Below, piece by piece: positions 8,996 through 18,200 of a DNA stretch of 64,000 nt. The position numbers and the translations under genes are program-made. The notes below the pieces were generated by a model. It made no database searches. It saw only the letters and a list, made by a program, of their open reading frames with translations, and was not told where the DNA came from. Numbering within the stretch: the first letter of the stretch is position 1; the number at the start of each line of letters is the position of its first letter. Origin of the DNA: Flavobacteriales bacterium UBA7878 (GTDB lineage Bacteria; Bacteroidota; Bacteroidia; Flavobacteriales; Schleiferiaceae); NCBI GenBank assembly GCA_002501205.1, contig DLRW01000019.1:11783-75782 (forward strand). Direction: 5' to 3'.

Positions 8996-9814
8996 CTAAT
9001 CAGGCTTTTTCACAATAAACCAAGGGTTCAATAAATCCTCCTTGTTATACTGCAGTGGCTCACTGTCATTCTTGGCTTGATATATCTCAAAACCCGCACC
9101 TTTGGCCAGGGCATGGCCAGCTGCTGTATCCCATTCCATCGTAGGTGCAAAACGTGGATATACATCAGCGGAACCCTCGGCAACCATGCAAATCTTAAGG
9201 CTACTGCCGCGGCTAATCACTTCGGAATTCGGATGCTCTTTACGAACTTCATCAAAGAAGGCTGCCGTTTCATCGCTCATATGCGAACGACTACCCACCA
9301 TAGTATAAGGACGATCGTGGGACTCAGGAAGCTTCACTCCTTTCGCCATCCAATCCTCGATATTATCTGAATCTTTGATATGAGCTGCTTGATCCACTCG
9401 CCAGGCACCTAATTCAGCACCACCAAAGTATAAGGTCTCATCTACCGGGACGTAGATAACGCCCATAATAGGCACTCCTTTTTCTACCAAGGCAATATTT
9501 ACGGTGAACTCTCCATTCTGCTTGATGAACTCTTTGGTGCCATCCAAGGGATCTACCACCCATAAGACTTGCCAATCTTTGCGCTCAGCGAAGGATAATT
9601 CACGCCCTTCTTCACTCAAGACTGGAATTCCAGTTTCCTTAAGCATTTGCATAATGCGCTGATGGGATTTTTTATCAGCAATGGTAAGCGGAGATTTATC
9701 GTCTTTATATTCTACCTCGAAGGTATTCTCGTAAACATCCAATATTTCCTTTCCGGCTTCGATGGCAGCCAATACTGCATCATAAGCTAAAACTTTGGTT
9801 TCGATACGGTCCAT
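8996..9814 (-). CDS. cysQ: 3'(2'),5'-bisphosphate nucleotidase CysQ
   Basis: A 272-residue inositol-monophosphatase-fold enzyme. The metal-binding residues are visible in LSEEGRE (about residues 60-66), VVDPLDGTKEF (about 86-96) and EWDTAAGHAL near residue 228. CysQ removes the 3'-phosphate from PAP formed during sulfate assimilation, and the clade also overlaps archaeal and bacterial inositol phosphatases. The first ATG fits the family start. It lies just downstream of a terminator ending the tonB gene and 17 bases before ctaB, so it may head the transcript that runs into the oxidase cluster. Confidence 0.9.
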   Translation of the reverse strand: MDRIETKVLAYDAVLAAIEAGKEILDVYENTFEVEYKDDKSPLTIADKKSHQRIMQMLKETGIPVLSEEGRELSFAERKDWQVLWVVDPLDGTKEFIKQNGEFTVNIALVEKGVPIMGVIYVPVDETLYFGGAELGAWRVDQAAHIKDSDNIEDWMAKGVKLPESHDRPYTMVGSRSHMSDETAAFFDEVRKEHPNSEVISRGSSLKICMVAEGSADVYPRFAPTMEWDTAAGHALAKGAGFEIYQAKNDSEPLQYNKEDLLNPWFIVKKPD

Positions 9815-9834
9815 TTTGATTCTATTTGAGAAGT

Positions 9835-9870
9835 AAAAAAAAAGCCGCCTCGAAATGATCCGAGACGGCT
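9835..9870 (-). terminator. Rho-independent terminator of the tonB gene
   Basis: A near-perfect 10-bp stem (AGCCGCCTCG at 9843-9852 against CGAGACGGCT at 9861-9870, one mismatch) with an 8-base loop. On the minus strand it is followed by a run of nine T (9835-9843). It lies just after the TonB gene stop at 9891. Confidence 0.88.
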
Positions 9871-9890
9871 ATAAAGTTACAAAGTATTCC

Positions 9891-10598
9891 TTATTGAAGC
9901 TTTGCGTTTATTGGCAAAGTAAAGTTCATACGTACGGGTTTTCCACGCTGTTTGGCGGGAGTAAGCTTAGGTAATTTTTTCACTACTCGAACTGCTTCAT
10001 CATCCAGCAATTTATCTACTCCACGCACTACTTGCACATTGGAAATACTTCCGTCTTTCTCAATCACAAAGTCTACATAGATACGACCACCAATTCCCAT
10101 TTGACGGGCCATTTCCGGGAATTCAAATTCGCGAGTTACAAATTGCATCACCTTTTGTTGGAAGCACATTTTACGCTCATTATTGTCCTTGGCATCCTCA
10201 CATCCGGGATAGATAGGTACCGATTCTACTACAGCGAAGTTTAAGATCTCATCGGATTCTTCTTCTTCGAATTCAATCACCTCAACCTCTTCCATCATAT
10301 CGGTTTCAGTAGTCTGAATTTCTAACTCTTCTTCGAGTTCCACATCATCTTCCACTACTTCGATCACCTCGGGTGGGGGTGGCGGTGGTGGGGGTGGTGG
10401 GGCTACTTCACGGTTGGTGATGGGAATAATCTCATCATCAATTTCTACATCTAACTCACCTAAGTCAGCTACCGATGTGTCATAAGTCTTCCACTCAATA
10501 AGAACAATGCACAAGAGCAGGGACAATACCAGTCCGAACTGCACAAAGAGACCGCGATAGTTCTCTAAGTCGGCTTTTTCAGTTTTTTTCACTTGCAT
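9891..10598 (-). CDS. energy transducer TonB with poly-proline/acidic linker
   Basis: A 235-residue TonB-type protein. It has a cytoplasmic basic start, one membrane helix (about residues 21-38), a linker with ten consecutive prolines (about 67-77) and a very acidic Glu/Asp stretch to about 125. The C-terminal TonB domain includes YPGCEDAKDNNERKMCFQQ, GGRIYVDFVIEKDGSISNVQVV and KPVRMNFTLPI. TonB transmits proton-motive force to outer-membrane receptors (including SusC-like). No exbBD or receptor gene is adjacent. It ends at a strong terminator and follows another TonB-like gene by 68 bases. Confidence 0.92.
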   Translation of the reverse strand: MQVKKTEKADLENYRGLFVQFGLVLSLLLCIVLIEWKTYDTSVADLGELDVEIDDEIIPITNREVAPPPPPPPPPPEVIEVVEDDVELEEELEIQTTETDMMEEVEVIEFEEEESDEILNFAVVESVPIYPGCEDAKDNNERKMCFQQKVMQFVTREFEFPEMARQMGIGGRIYVDFVIEKDGSISNVQVVRGVDKLLDDEAVRVVKKLPKLTPAKQRGKPVRMNFTLPINAKLQ

Positions 10599-10666
10599 AA
10601 ACGATGGATTAGCAGTGCGCTAAGTTAATGAAAATATAGGCCAGCCTACAATTAATAAATGATCAA

Positions 10667-11398
10667 TTAATCTAAACGAAATCGAACCGGAACCACCACC
10701 TTAACAGGAACCGGACGCCCCATTTGTTTAGCTGGCACCAGCTCTGGCAATTCGGAAATAGCCCGAACCGCCTCTTCTCTAAAGTCAGGGTTTTCGCCCC
10801 GAATGGCTTCCACATTTTTCACCATGCCAAACTCATCAATCACAAATTGTACATAAACAGTTTCCGTAGTGGCAAAGAATGCATTGGAACGAGGAAAATT
10901 AACTTCATCAGCCAGGTAGAACTTCACAAAATTACTGAAGCAATCCATCTGCTCTTTCTTGCCTTGTAAAGCTTCACAATCCTTAGGGCGAGCCATGTTC
11001 TCAACAAAAATGGCTGGAACCGGTTCAGGAACCTCAGGCAGACCCATAAATTCGGTTGCCATAGTATCATTTAAATCACCCAAATTCAAAGTAGGGCGAG
11101 TGGGCTCTTTGAAGTCATTATCCACCTTCTTAAACTTATCCGCATCCAGTTTAATAGGCTCGGGTTCTGGCTCCTTCTTAGGCTCAGGAATCTCAGGTTT
11201 TTCAGGGAAGGTGATTGGCGGTAAATTAGGAATTGCAAATGTGGACTCCTCAATGGGTTCTTTGGGCTCGGGCACCCGATACTCAGTAGTCCATTGGATG
11301 ATTTCGGTGGCCGCCATCAAGCTTAAAGCCAAGCCCACCATAAAAAAGATAGTGCGGAAATTTTCGAGATTCTTCTTCCAGTTTTTCTTGTTGTGCAT
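10667..11398 (-). CDS. TonB-like energy transducer (second copy, Pro/Glu/Lys linker)
   Basis: A 243-residue relative of the next gene with the same plan. A basic cytoplasmic start (NKKNWKKNLENFRT) and one helix (about 17-32) lead into a PEPKEP-rich periplasmic linker (about 40-85) and a TonB C-terminal domain with the matching Cys pair (CEALQGKKEQMDC) and YVQFVIDEFGMVKNVEAIRG. The shared start (KxxENFR / KxDLENYRG) and Cys spacing point to an old tandem duplication that has diverged widely. The linker differs: no proline run and less acidic. It is probably part of the ruvA-sprA-gcvH-vanZ transcript. Confidence 0.88.
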   Translation of the reverse strand: MHNKKNWKKNLENFRTIFFMVGLALSLMAATEIIQWTTEYRVPEPKEPIEESTFAIPNLPPITFPEKPEIPEPKKEPEPEPIKLDADKFKKVDNDFKEPTRPTLNLGDLNDTMATEFMGLPEVPEPVPAIFVENMARPKDCEALQGKKEQMDCFSNFVKFYLADEVNFPRSNAFFATTETVYVQFVIDEFGMVKNVEAIRGENPDFREEAVRAISELPELVPAKQMGRPVPVKVVVPVRFRLD

Positions 11399-11438
11399 AG
11401 TGTTTTGCTTAGGATTTTGTTTTAGATCCGAAGATCGA

Positions 11439-11822
11439 TCAGGCCCTGCGGCCTTGAAACAAAAACCACAGCAACACCGCTATACCGGCCCCGAAACTGT
11501 TGGCCCAAAAGTCCATCCAATCTCCGGTTCGACCGGGAACAAAGTCATTTTGCAAAATCTCTATCAGCGCCCCGTAGGTAACGCAAACAATCCAGATGCC
11601 GGCTAATCGTAGCTTGCTGAGACTCCGCTTAAATTGATAACGGGTCATAGCCATGATTATTAGCACGGCGGTGAAAAAAAAGATTGCAGCATGCAAAAGC
11701 TTGTCATTAAGACTGGCTAATGCAGGAGGGATTTCCTTACCTGGAATCAAGGTGAGGTAGGAAATTAAAAAACCCCAGAGCAAAGCTGGGGTATAGGATA
11801 CTATCTTATTGGGTTTCCGCAC
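11439..11822 (-). CDS. VanZ-like membrane protein
   Basis: A 127-residue membrane protein with four hydrophobic segments. It has the VanZ-family pattern: a short loop with DKLLHAAIFF after helix 1, YGALIEILQNDFVPGRTGDWMDFWAN, and a last helix. VanZ proteins occur widely and few have a known role; the founding member gives low-level teicoplanin resistance. It lies 3 bases after gcvH, so it is coupled to it. This gcvH-vanZ-tonB order next to sprA is one I recognise from Bacteroidota genomes. Confidence 0.88.
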   Translation of the reverse strand: MRKPNKIVSYTPALLWGFLISYLTLIPGKEIPPALASLNDKLLHAAIFFFTAVLIIMAMTRYQFKRSLSKLRLAGIWIVCVTYGALIEILQNDFVPGRTGDWMDFWANSFGAGIAVLLWFLFQGRRA

Positions 11823-11825
11823 GGA

Positions 11826-12203
11826 TTAACCCACTAATTCGCCGTAAGCTTCAGCATCGAGCAAATCATCCAATTCGGAAAGATCGCTTAATTGAATTTT
11901 GATCATCCAGCCTTTGCCGTAAGGGTCTTCGTTTACCAGTTCAGGACTGCTTTCAATCTCTTCATTGAATTCAATCACCTCTCCAGATACAGGCATAAAC
12001 AGATCGGATACTGTTTTTACCGCTTCCACAGATCCGAATGTTTCTTCGCGATCCAGGCTTTCTCCTTCGGTTTCAACTTCAACAAATACGATATCGCCCA
12101 ATTCACTCTGAGCAAAATCTGTAATACCTACGGTAGCTACTTCGCCATCGATACGAACCCACTCATGGTCCTTGGTATATTTCAAATCATTTGGAATATT
12201 CAT
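11826..12203 (-). CDS. gcvH: glycine cleavage system H protein
   Basis: A 125-residue lipoyl carrier protein. The lipoylated lysine is K63 in SVEAVKTVSDLFMP, with the usual start YTKDHEWV and the C-terminal GWMIKI. It shuttles the aminomethyl group between the P and T proteins of the glycine cleavage complex in the cytoplasm. No gcvP or gcvT is nearby. It begins 44 bases after the sprA stop. Confidence 0.97.
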   Translation of the reverse strand: MNIPNDLKYTKDHEWVRIDGEVATVGITDFAQSELGDIVFVEVETEGESLDREETFGSVEAVKTVSDLFMPVSGEVIEFNEEIESSPELVNEDPYGKGWMIKIQLSDLSELDDLLDAEAYGELVG

Positions 12204-12247
12204 GCCTCAGCTTTTTTGATGCGGCAAATTAAATAGTTTTTTAGGGA

Positions 12248-15200
12248 TTATTGACCCAAATTCAACCTTACACTAATTCCAAATTGATTCGTGGTGAGCG
12301 GGAAGGCGTTAGAAGTCTTAAATCGCGACATATTGAGGTCGTAGAAGATTTTAGTTTGAACCCGCTGGCTGAGGCGGTAATCTGCGGATACTTTAACGGT
12401 GGTTACTCTTTGCCCAGAGGTAGGCTGATCAACATCCTCCAAAATCCGGCGAATTAAAATCACATTATCCCGAATCCCCACATCTGCTCTTAATTCGAGG
12501 TTTGAAACCGGATTGGTACGTCGAGAGCCCATGCGAACAAACTTCAGCTTTACGTCCTTGATTATATATCCTGCACCAATTACCCATTCACTACCACGAT
12601 TCTCTGTAATCTGGTTATTGGTAAGGCTCAGCATCATAGTTCGATCGCTCTTATACTCTACCCTAACCGTCATATTGTTCTTAAACTTGGTATTCACCCC
12701 AATTAATGGCGCAAATTGCTCGCTCAAGCTCACCGAGTTGATCTGATTCTGAGGTAAAAGGTCTCCATTAATATCCAAGGGTAATTCGCCAGGATAATCC
12801 TGTAGCTGTTTCTGACGCAGAAGATTGGTGGTTACCGTTGATACTGTATAAGTAGAACGGTATGCATGACTTAAAGTAAAGCTGGCAAAGTACTTCTTGA
12901 AAAGCTTCATCTTACTTAAACCATCATAGGTGATTTGCCAGTTGGGTAAGGGGCTGCTGCGACGGAAGCCCAACTCCACTGAATTCGCATCTAAACCAGA
13001 ATACGCAGCAATGAAAGCCGGAATTAAAACCTCCTGAGAGCTCACACTGTAATAGCGATAGCCATAATTCGCAGAATCTGCATTACCCACCAATTCCGCA
13101 GAATAACCGGGAATTGAATCTGCGGCTTCCAATTGTCGGGCTAAGCGCTGGGAAATGATCAAGCGGTTTTCCCGGAACTGATCATAAACAGCTGAATTGT
13201 ATTCCGGAGCGCTCAATGGCTCGAAGGCTGTATTTAACATAAACCAGGAGCTGGAGAATGTTTGAGTTTGGAATTCATTCTGACTACGGAAGGCGTAATT
13301 GGTGAAATCTCCCGTTACCGGATCAAATACACTATCCGCTCTAAAGAAAGCACTCAGATTACTGCTCCCTTGCTGTTGGGCGGTAATTACTATTCGTAAT
13401 GAATTGAGTGGCTCAGCAGTTAAGCGCATATTCAGATTTCGATTGCTGGTACGTGCATATTGGCTATTCAAATTGGGATTCGCAACCAGCCAATTGTTTT
13501 CTACTGCAGCAGGTCGAATATCTCTTTGATCACCCATCGTAAACCAGAATCCCGGCGCGGCACCCGCATCTGACATCCCTAAGAGTGTAGGACTGGAAGC
13601 AAAGCCCGGAAGCACCTGACCATTAGATTGACTGTAATTCACCGAACCTGATTTCACCATCATCAGGAATTTAGCACTCTCCATTAAAATCTTATCAAAG
13701 ACTGTGGGCTCATCTTCATCCTCCCCCTTTTTCTTATCCTCTTGCTGGCTGCGCTGACCCGGAGTAGGAATTCCGCGAGGACGTCGTCTTTCACTGCGAT
13801 TACTACCGGCCCCTCCTGCTAATGCCTTTTTTAAATAGGGCACCTTATTGTAGAGGGCATTGAAGTTTAATGAGCTGTTTACCTGAATCTGACGGTTGTT
13901 CTGGATGGTATTTCCAAAATTGAGGTTAAACTGACTGTTGTCAGATGAACGTGCTGACCCTCTGGTCGTTGCCAAAGAAGGAGCCTGCCAATCGTAATCC
14001 CCATTATAGGTAGCCGTTAAGGTTACGAAGTCCATCAAGGGCAATTTGTTGATCGGTACCTGCCAGTTTAAAGTTACTTGTTGGTGATAGTTTAAAGGTC
14101 GACCAAAATCACGCAGATTCTGCATGATGGTATCCCTGTTCTCCGGCGAATTCGGAGCTCCTCTCACCTCATCAATCCTAAAACCAGCGCGAGCACTATA
14201 ATCGAAACGCAGAGACTCAGTAATATCAAATAAGAGATTATACTGGCGGTTCAGGTTGAAGTTCTTATTGTATGTAGGTTCTATATCGCCGATTAATTCT
14301 GCTGGTATATCATTGAGAATGGCATCGGTATTACGCATTTGCATTGCGGTGTAATTCCGATCAAAACTGGCAATCGCAGTAAAGCTCTTAGGATAAGGAT
14401 AGAAATTAAAGTCGCGGATTAAAGCCAAATAATCACTCTGCAACCAACTTACTTTCTTGAAGGGTTTTACCGCCTTGGGTCGGGCCCGATAGGTATAGTT
14501 AATATTACCGGCATGCTGACGATTAATATCAAAACGGGTATTGATATTACGTCGGAATACTTCAGAGAAGGAGTAGCTTACGGAGAAGTTCTCAATGTCA
14601 TAAATCTGAGGCTTGCGCTGTCCTTTATTGGGATTACGCTCCTTGCGAACATTGGTAAAGTTTATGGAACGGCGACGCGTATAATCTTGCGTAGCCATAC
14701 GGAGCGAGTCCTGATCCTGAGGATCTTCGATATTATTTAGGGCATCATCAAATTCAATATCCAGATCCAAAGGATTAAAGCGAGGGTTAATCCAGGTTTC
14801 GCTAGTACCATAGAACATGGGAATACGAATACCGTAATCTTTATTAAAGAATTTACCTAACTCAACATTGGTTTGAAGATCGTAAGAATAACGCTGCTCC
14901 TGCTGGAATTCACTTACCGATTGATCGAGCGATCCCCAACCTATAGAACTGGTACTACCGGTAACTGATACATTGGCAAAGTCGGCCAATTTTGCGGCCA
15001 CCCGAGCATTAGCGGCCCAGCCACCATCTTGATCAAAGTCGGTTAATCGCAATTCGTTAATCCAAACCTCCGCACTGAGTGGGATACCCAAATCATTTAC
15101 ATCCGAGGCAAATCGACGTTTGGGATTACGTACCCCAATTAATATAGTACGCACATTCCCCAGGTTTGGAGCTCCAACCACGGTTACACGACCTCCGGCC

Positions 15201-18200
15201 CGATCTACTGAATAAGGTTCATTAATAGGATCTCCGGTATTTCGATAAGCCCGATTGCGTTCCAATTTCACCTCCTTGAGAACTTGCAAGGCAAAATCCA
15301 TTTGGTTTTCAGAAGGCCAAATCAAATTCACATCAGTATTGCCAACTCCCCATGGTGTTGCGGTCATGGGGATTTCATACTCATAATAGTTCTGATCGTA
15401 ATCACTTCCCAAGCGAATAAATACGCGTAGATCGCCATCGCGTAAGGCATTTTCGTTGCCAATCGCTTCCGCGTGTGTAAAGAGCTTCAAACGCTTGTAT
15501 AAACGCATGTCGAAATCGATGTTCCGGAATACCGCACGAGCATCACCGTCTTCAAGATTTACAATTCGCAGGGAAAGGGCTTGCTCGTTTTGCTGGTTAG
15601 CCGAAGTCGTACCAAATAATACCTGACGATCAATTCCCGGAGGCAATACATATGGCACGGGTAAACGCGATCCGTTTTGCTCAATGTTCACCGCATTCAC
15701 CTCAAAAATGGTATTGTTCTGATCATCATTGGTTAGGCGGTCGCGAGTACCATCCAAGGCAAATTGATAACGTCTCCACTCTCCACGTACCAATTCCATG
15801 CGGGCAAAACGCAGTACCACTTCAGAACCGAAATTCTTCATGAAGGTCCGGATAAAACGAATGGAACGGAAATCATTAATAGGACCTACCGTTTTCTCGG
15901 GATCATAAATTGGAATTTTAAATTGAATCCAATGGGTGGTGTAACGCTGACCATTAGGCTGCTCGGGCGATAATACCGTATCCATATCGGTAATATAATT
16001 CTGCCCTACTTCCCGTAAATCGCGTGGGCGGATACTAACCTTATACTGATAATAGGTTTCGGCCTTACTTAGGGTTTGGTCGCGGTTAATATCTTCAATG
16101 TCGGGCAAGTTAGTAGCAAAGGCCGACACTCCCCCCACCGGTGTTGGGTTAGAGTTCCCTTCTGGGTTATTAAAGGCCTTATAGCGTTCCCGAATATTAG
16201 CATCAGCATCATCCAGACTTGAACCGCGGTAATATTGGAAGTTATCCGAAGCAGGATCGGCATTTGCCTGAGCATAAGCTGGAGATGCATCACCAAAGGC
16301 GGAAATTACACGCTGCACATAGTTGGCATAATCCGTATCATTAGCCCATACCCTTTCCTGATCATCATTTAAAAGATCATAACCCACATCTTGAATATCA
16401 CGAGCGGTAGGGTCCGCATCAAATGCTACTACCGGAGGCCGAACACTGGTGGCATAACCCCAGCGGGTAGAATCGAGCTTGCTCAAATCCCCATTTACCG
16501 GGATACTGTTTTCAATCGCCTGAACTCCATCTCGTAAAATGTCTTCCGATACACTTCCCAGGTTGAAGTACAAATCACCACCGCTGGGTGGGTTCTCTAC
16601 TCCCACGAAAGGATTCATCATCCAAAATTGGATGAACTCAATATTTTGCTCTTCGAAATTGGTTACGCTAACATCACGCATAATTCCGCCCCAACGACTT
16701 TCGGGCTCACGCAGGCTTCCATCGGCATTTAATCCAGCCGAATAAGCAGTAGGCTCCACATCGTAGTTATAGGGCCCACGCTCACGAGGATAATAAGCTA
16801 AATCGAGGGTGGCAATATTTCTGGGCTGGCTGTTATCCAATTCTAAATTTGGGAACACCTCATCTACCAGCACCTCCCGCACATCATTGGTTGATTGAAG
16901 ATCCTTGTTGTTACGAATATTGTCCGGAGTACGGGCCTCATCATTATGAAACAGCGGATCGATGGTATACCATGCTATACGGGCTCGGTTAAAACCGTAA
17001 GCTATGCTGTTAACGGTAGCTTCAGGAAAAACATCAGGCTGCCCAGCCGGGGTAGAGGCTAATTTCCAGGCGGATGGATTGCGAATATCAATCGTGGTTT
17101 GACTGGATTCGAAATCATCCAAAAAGGTAGTTTGCTCTCCGTTAATCTTAATACCGCGAGGACTGCCCGGTATCATTTGGGCCACCTCAGCACTTACCAA
17201 TAGGTTAGAGCTTTCTTTCGTATCGATAAACGGAATGGCATCTACCATTCGGGTTAAGTAAGGCGCATCCTTGGAGTAATTTCCATTTAAGCCGATAATG
17301 GTATTGGATATAGGCTCATCGCCAATATTCACCTTTTGAGTTAGAGGTCGCTCATTGAGGTGTACTACGGTACCTCCTAAATTGAAATTCTCATTAAAGC
17401 GATACTCGGCATTTAAGCCCATGAAGGTTTTCGTCTGAAAATTAAAGAGGGCATTATTTTCAAAGTCCACTTTAATGGGCACCCCGGAATTCAGAATTCC
17501 TTCATTTAATATGGTTACTCTACCCAGGTTATAATCAACTCGATAATCCTGGCCTTCTACCAATCGGGTACCACCTGCCGTAACCGACACCGAACCCGGA
17601 GGAATATTAAAGGCATTTAATTGAATTTCGCTGCTGGATGAGGATTTAAACTGTCCGCGAATCAAATATTTATTCAAACGAGTTTCATTCTGTGCCACAA
17701 AACGGGTAGAATCGTAGAGTTCCTGGAACACATATTTATCCTTTTCCTCATCATTAGCCAGTTTACTTTCCAGGTTCGAACCGAAGGGCTCCAGCACCGG
17801 GAAGAAGATTCTACCATTCTGAGGATAAATCGTCACATTAGGAATGAAGTCGAAGAAACCATCTGCCTGATCATCATTATTCTGATTCAAGCGATCCAGC
17901 TCCATTACCCGTAAAAGCAACTCGGAACGTAAGCTACTTTCGGGCAAGAAAGGAACTGGTGTTCCGGTTTCATCATTTTGATACAATACCTGTAAGCGGA
18001 AATCTTCCGAGCCCACCTGAAAAGCGCTCAAGGAATAAACGTTTTTCATCATCAGGTCCCAGTTGGGTGCCCGCACGTCGAGTATAAAACTCTTCAGCAT
18101 TTTTACCACCAGGTTATTAGGAGGCGTTACCCCATCGGTACTGAATTCACCCACCTGATAGGTTCTTCCCCCAGCGGTATACTGGAAGGCTACCGCTAAT

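Noticed and set aside
8029..9814. A promoter or terminator between cysQ and ctaB
   Set aside because: Only 16 bases lie between the two genes, with no stem or TAnnTTTG element visible; they are likely one transcript.
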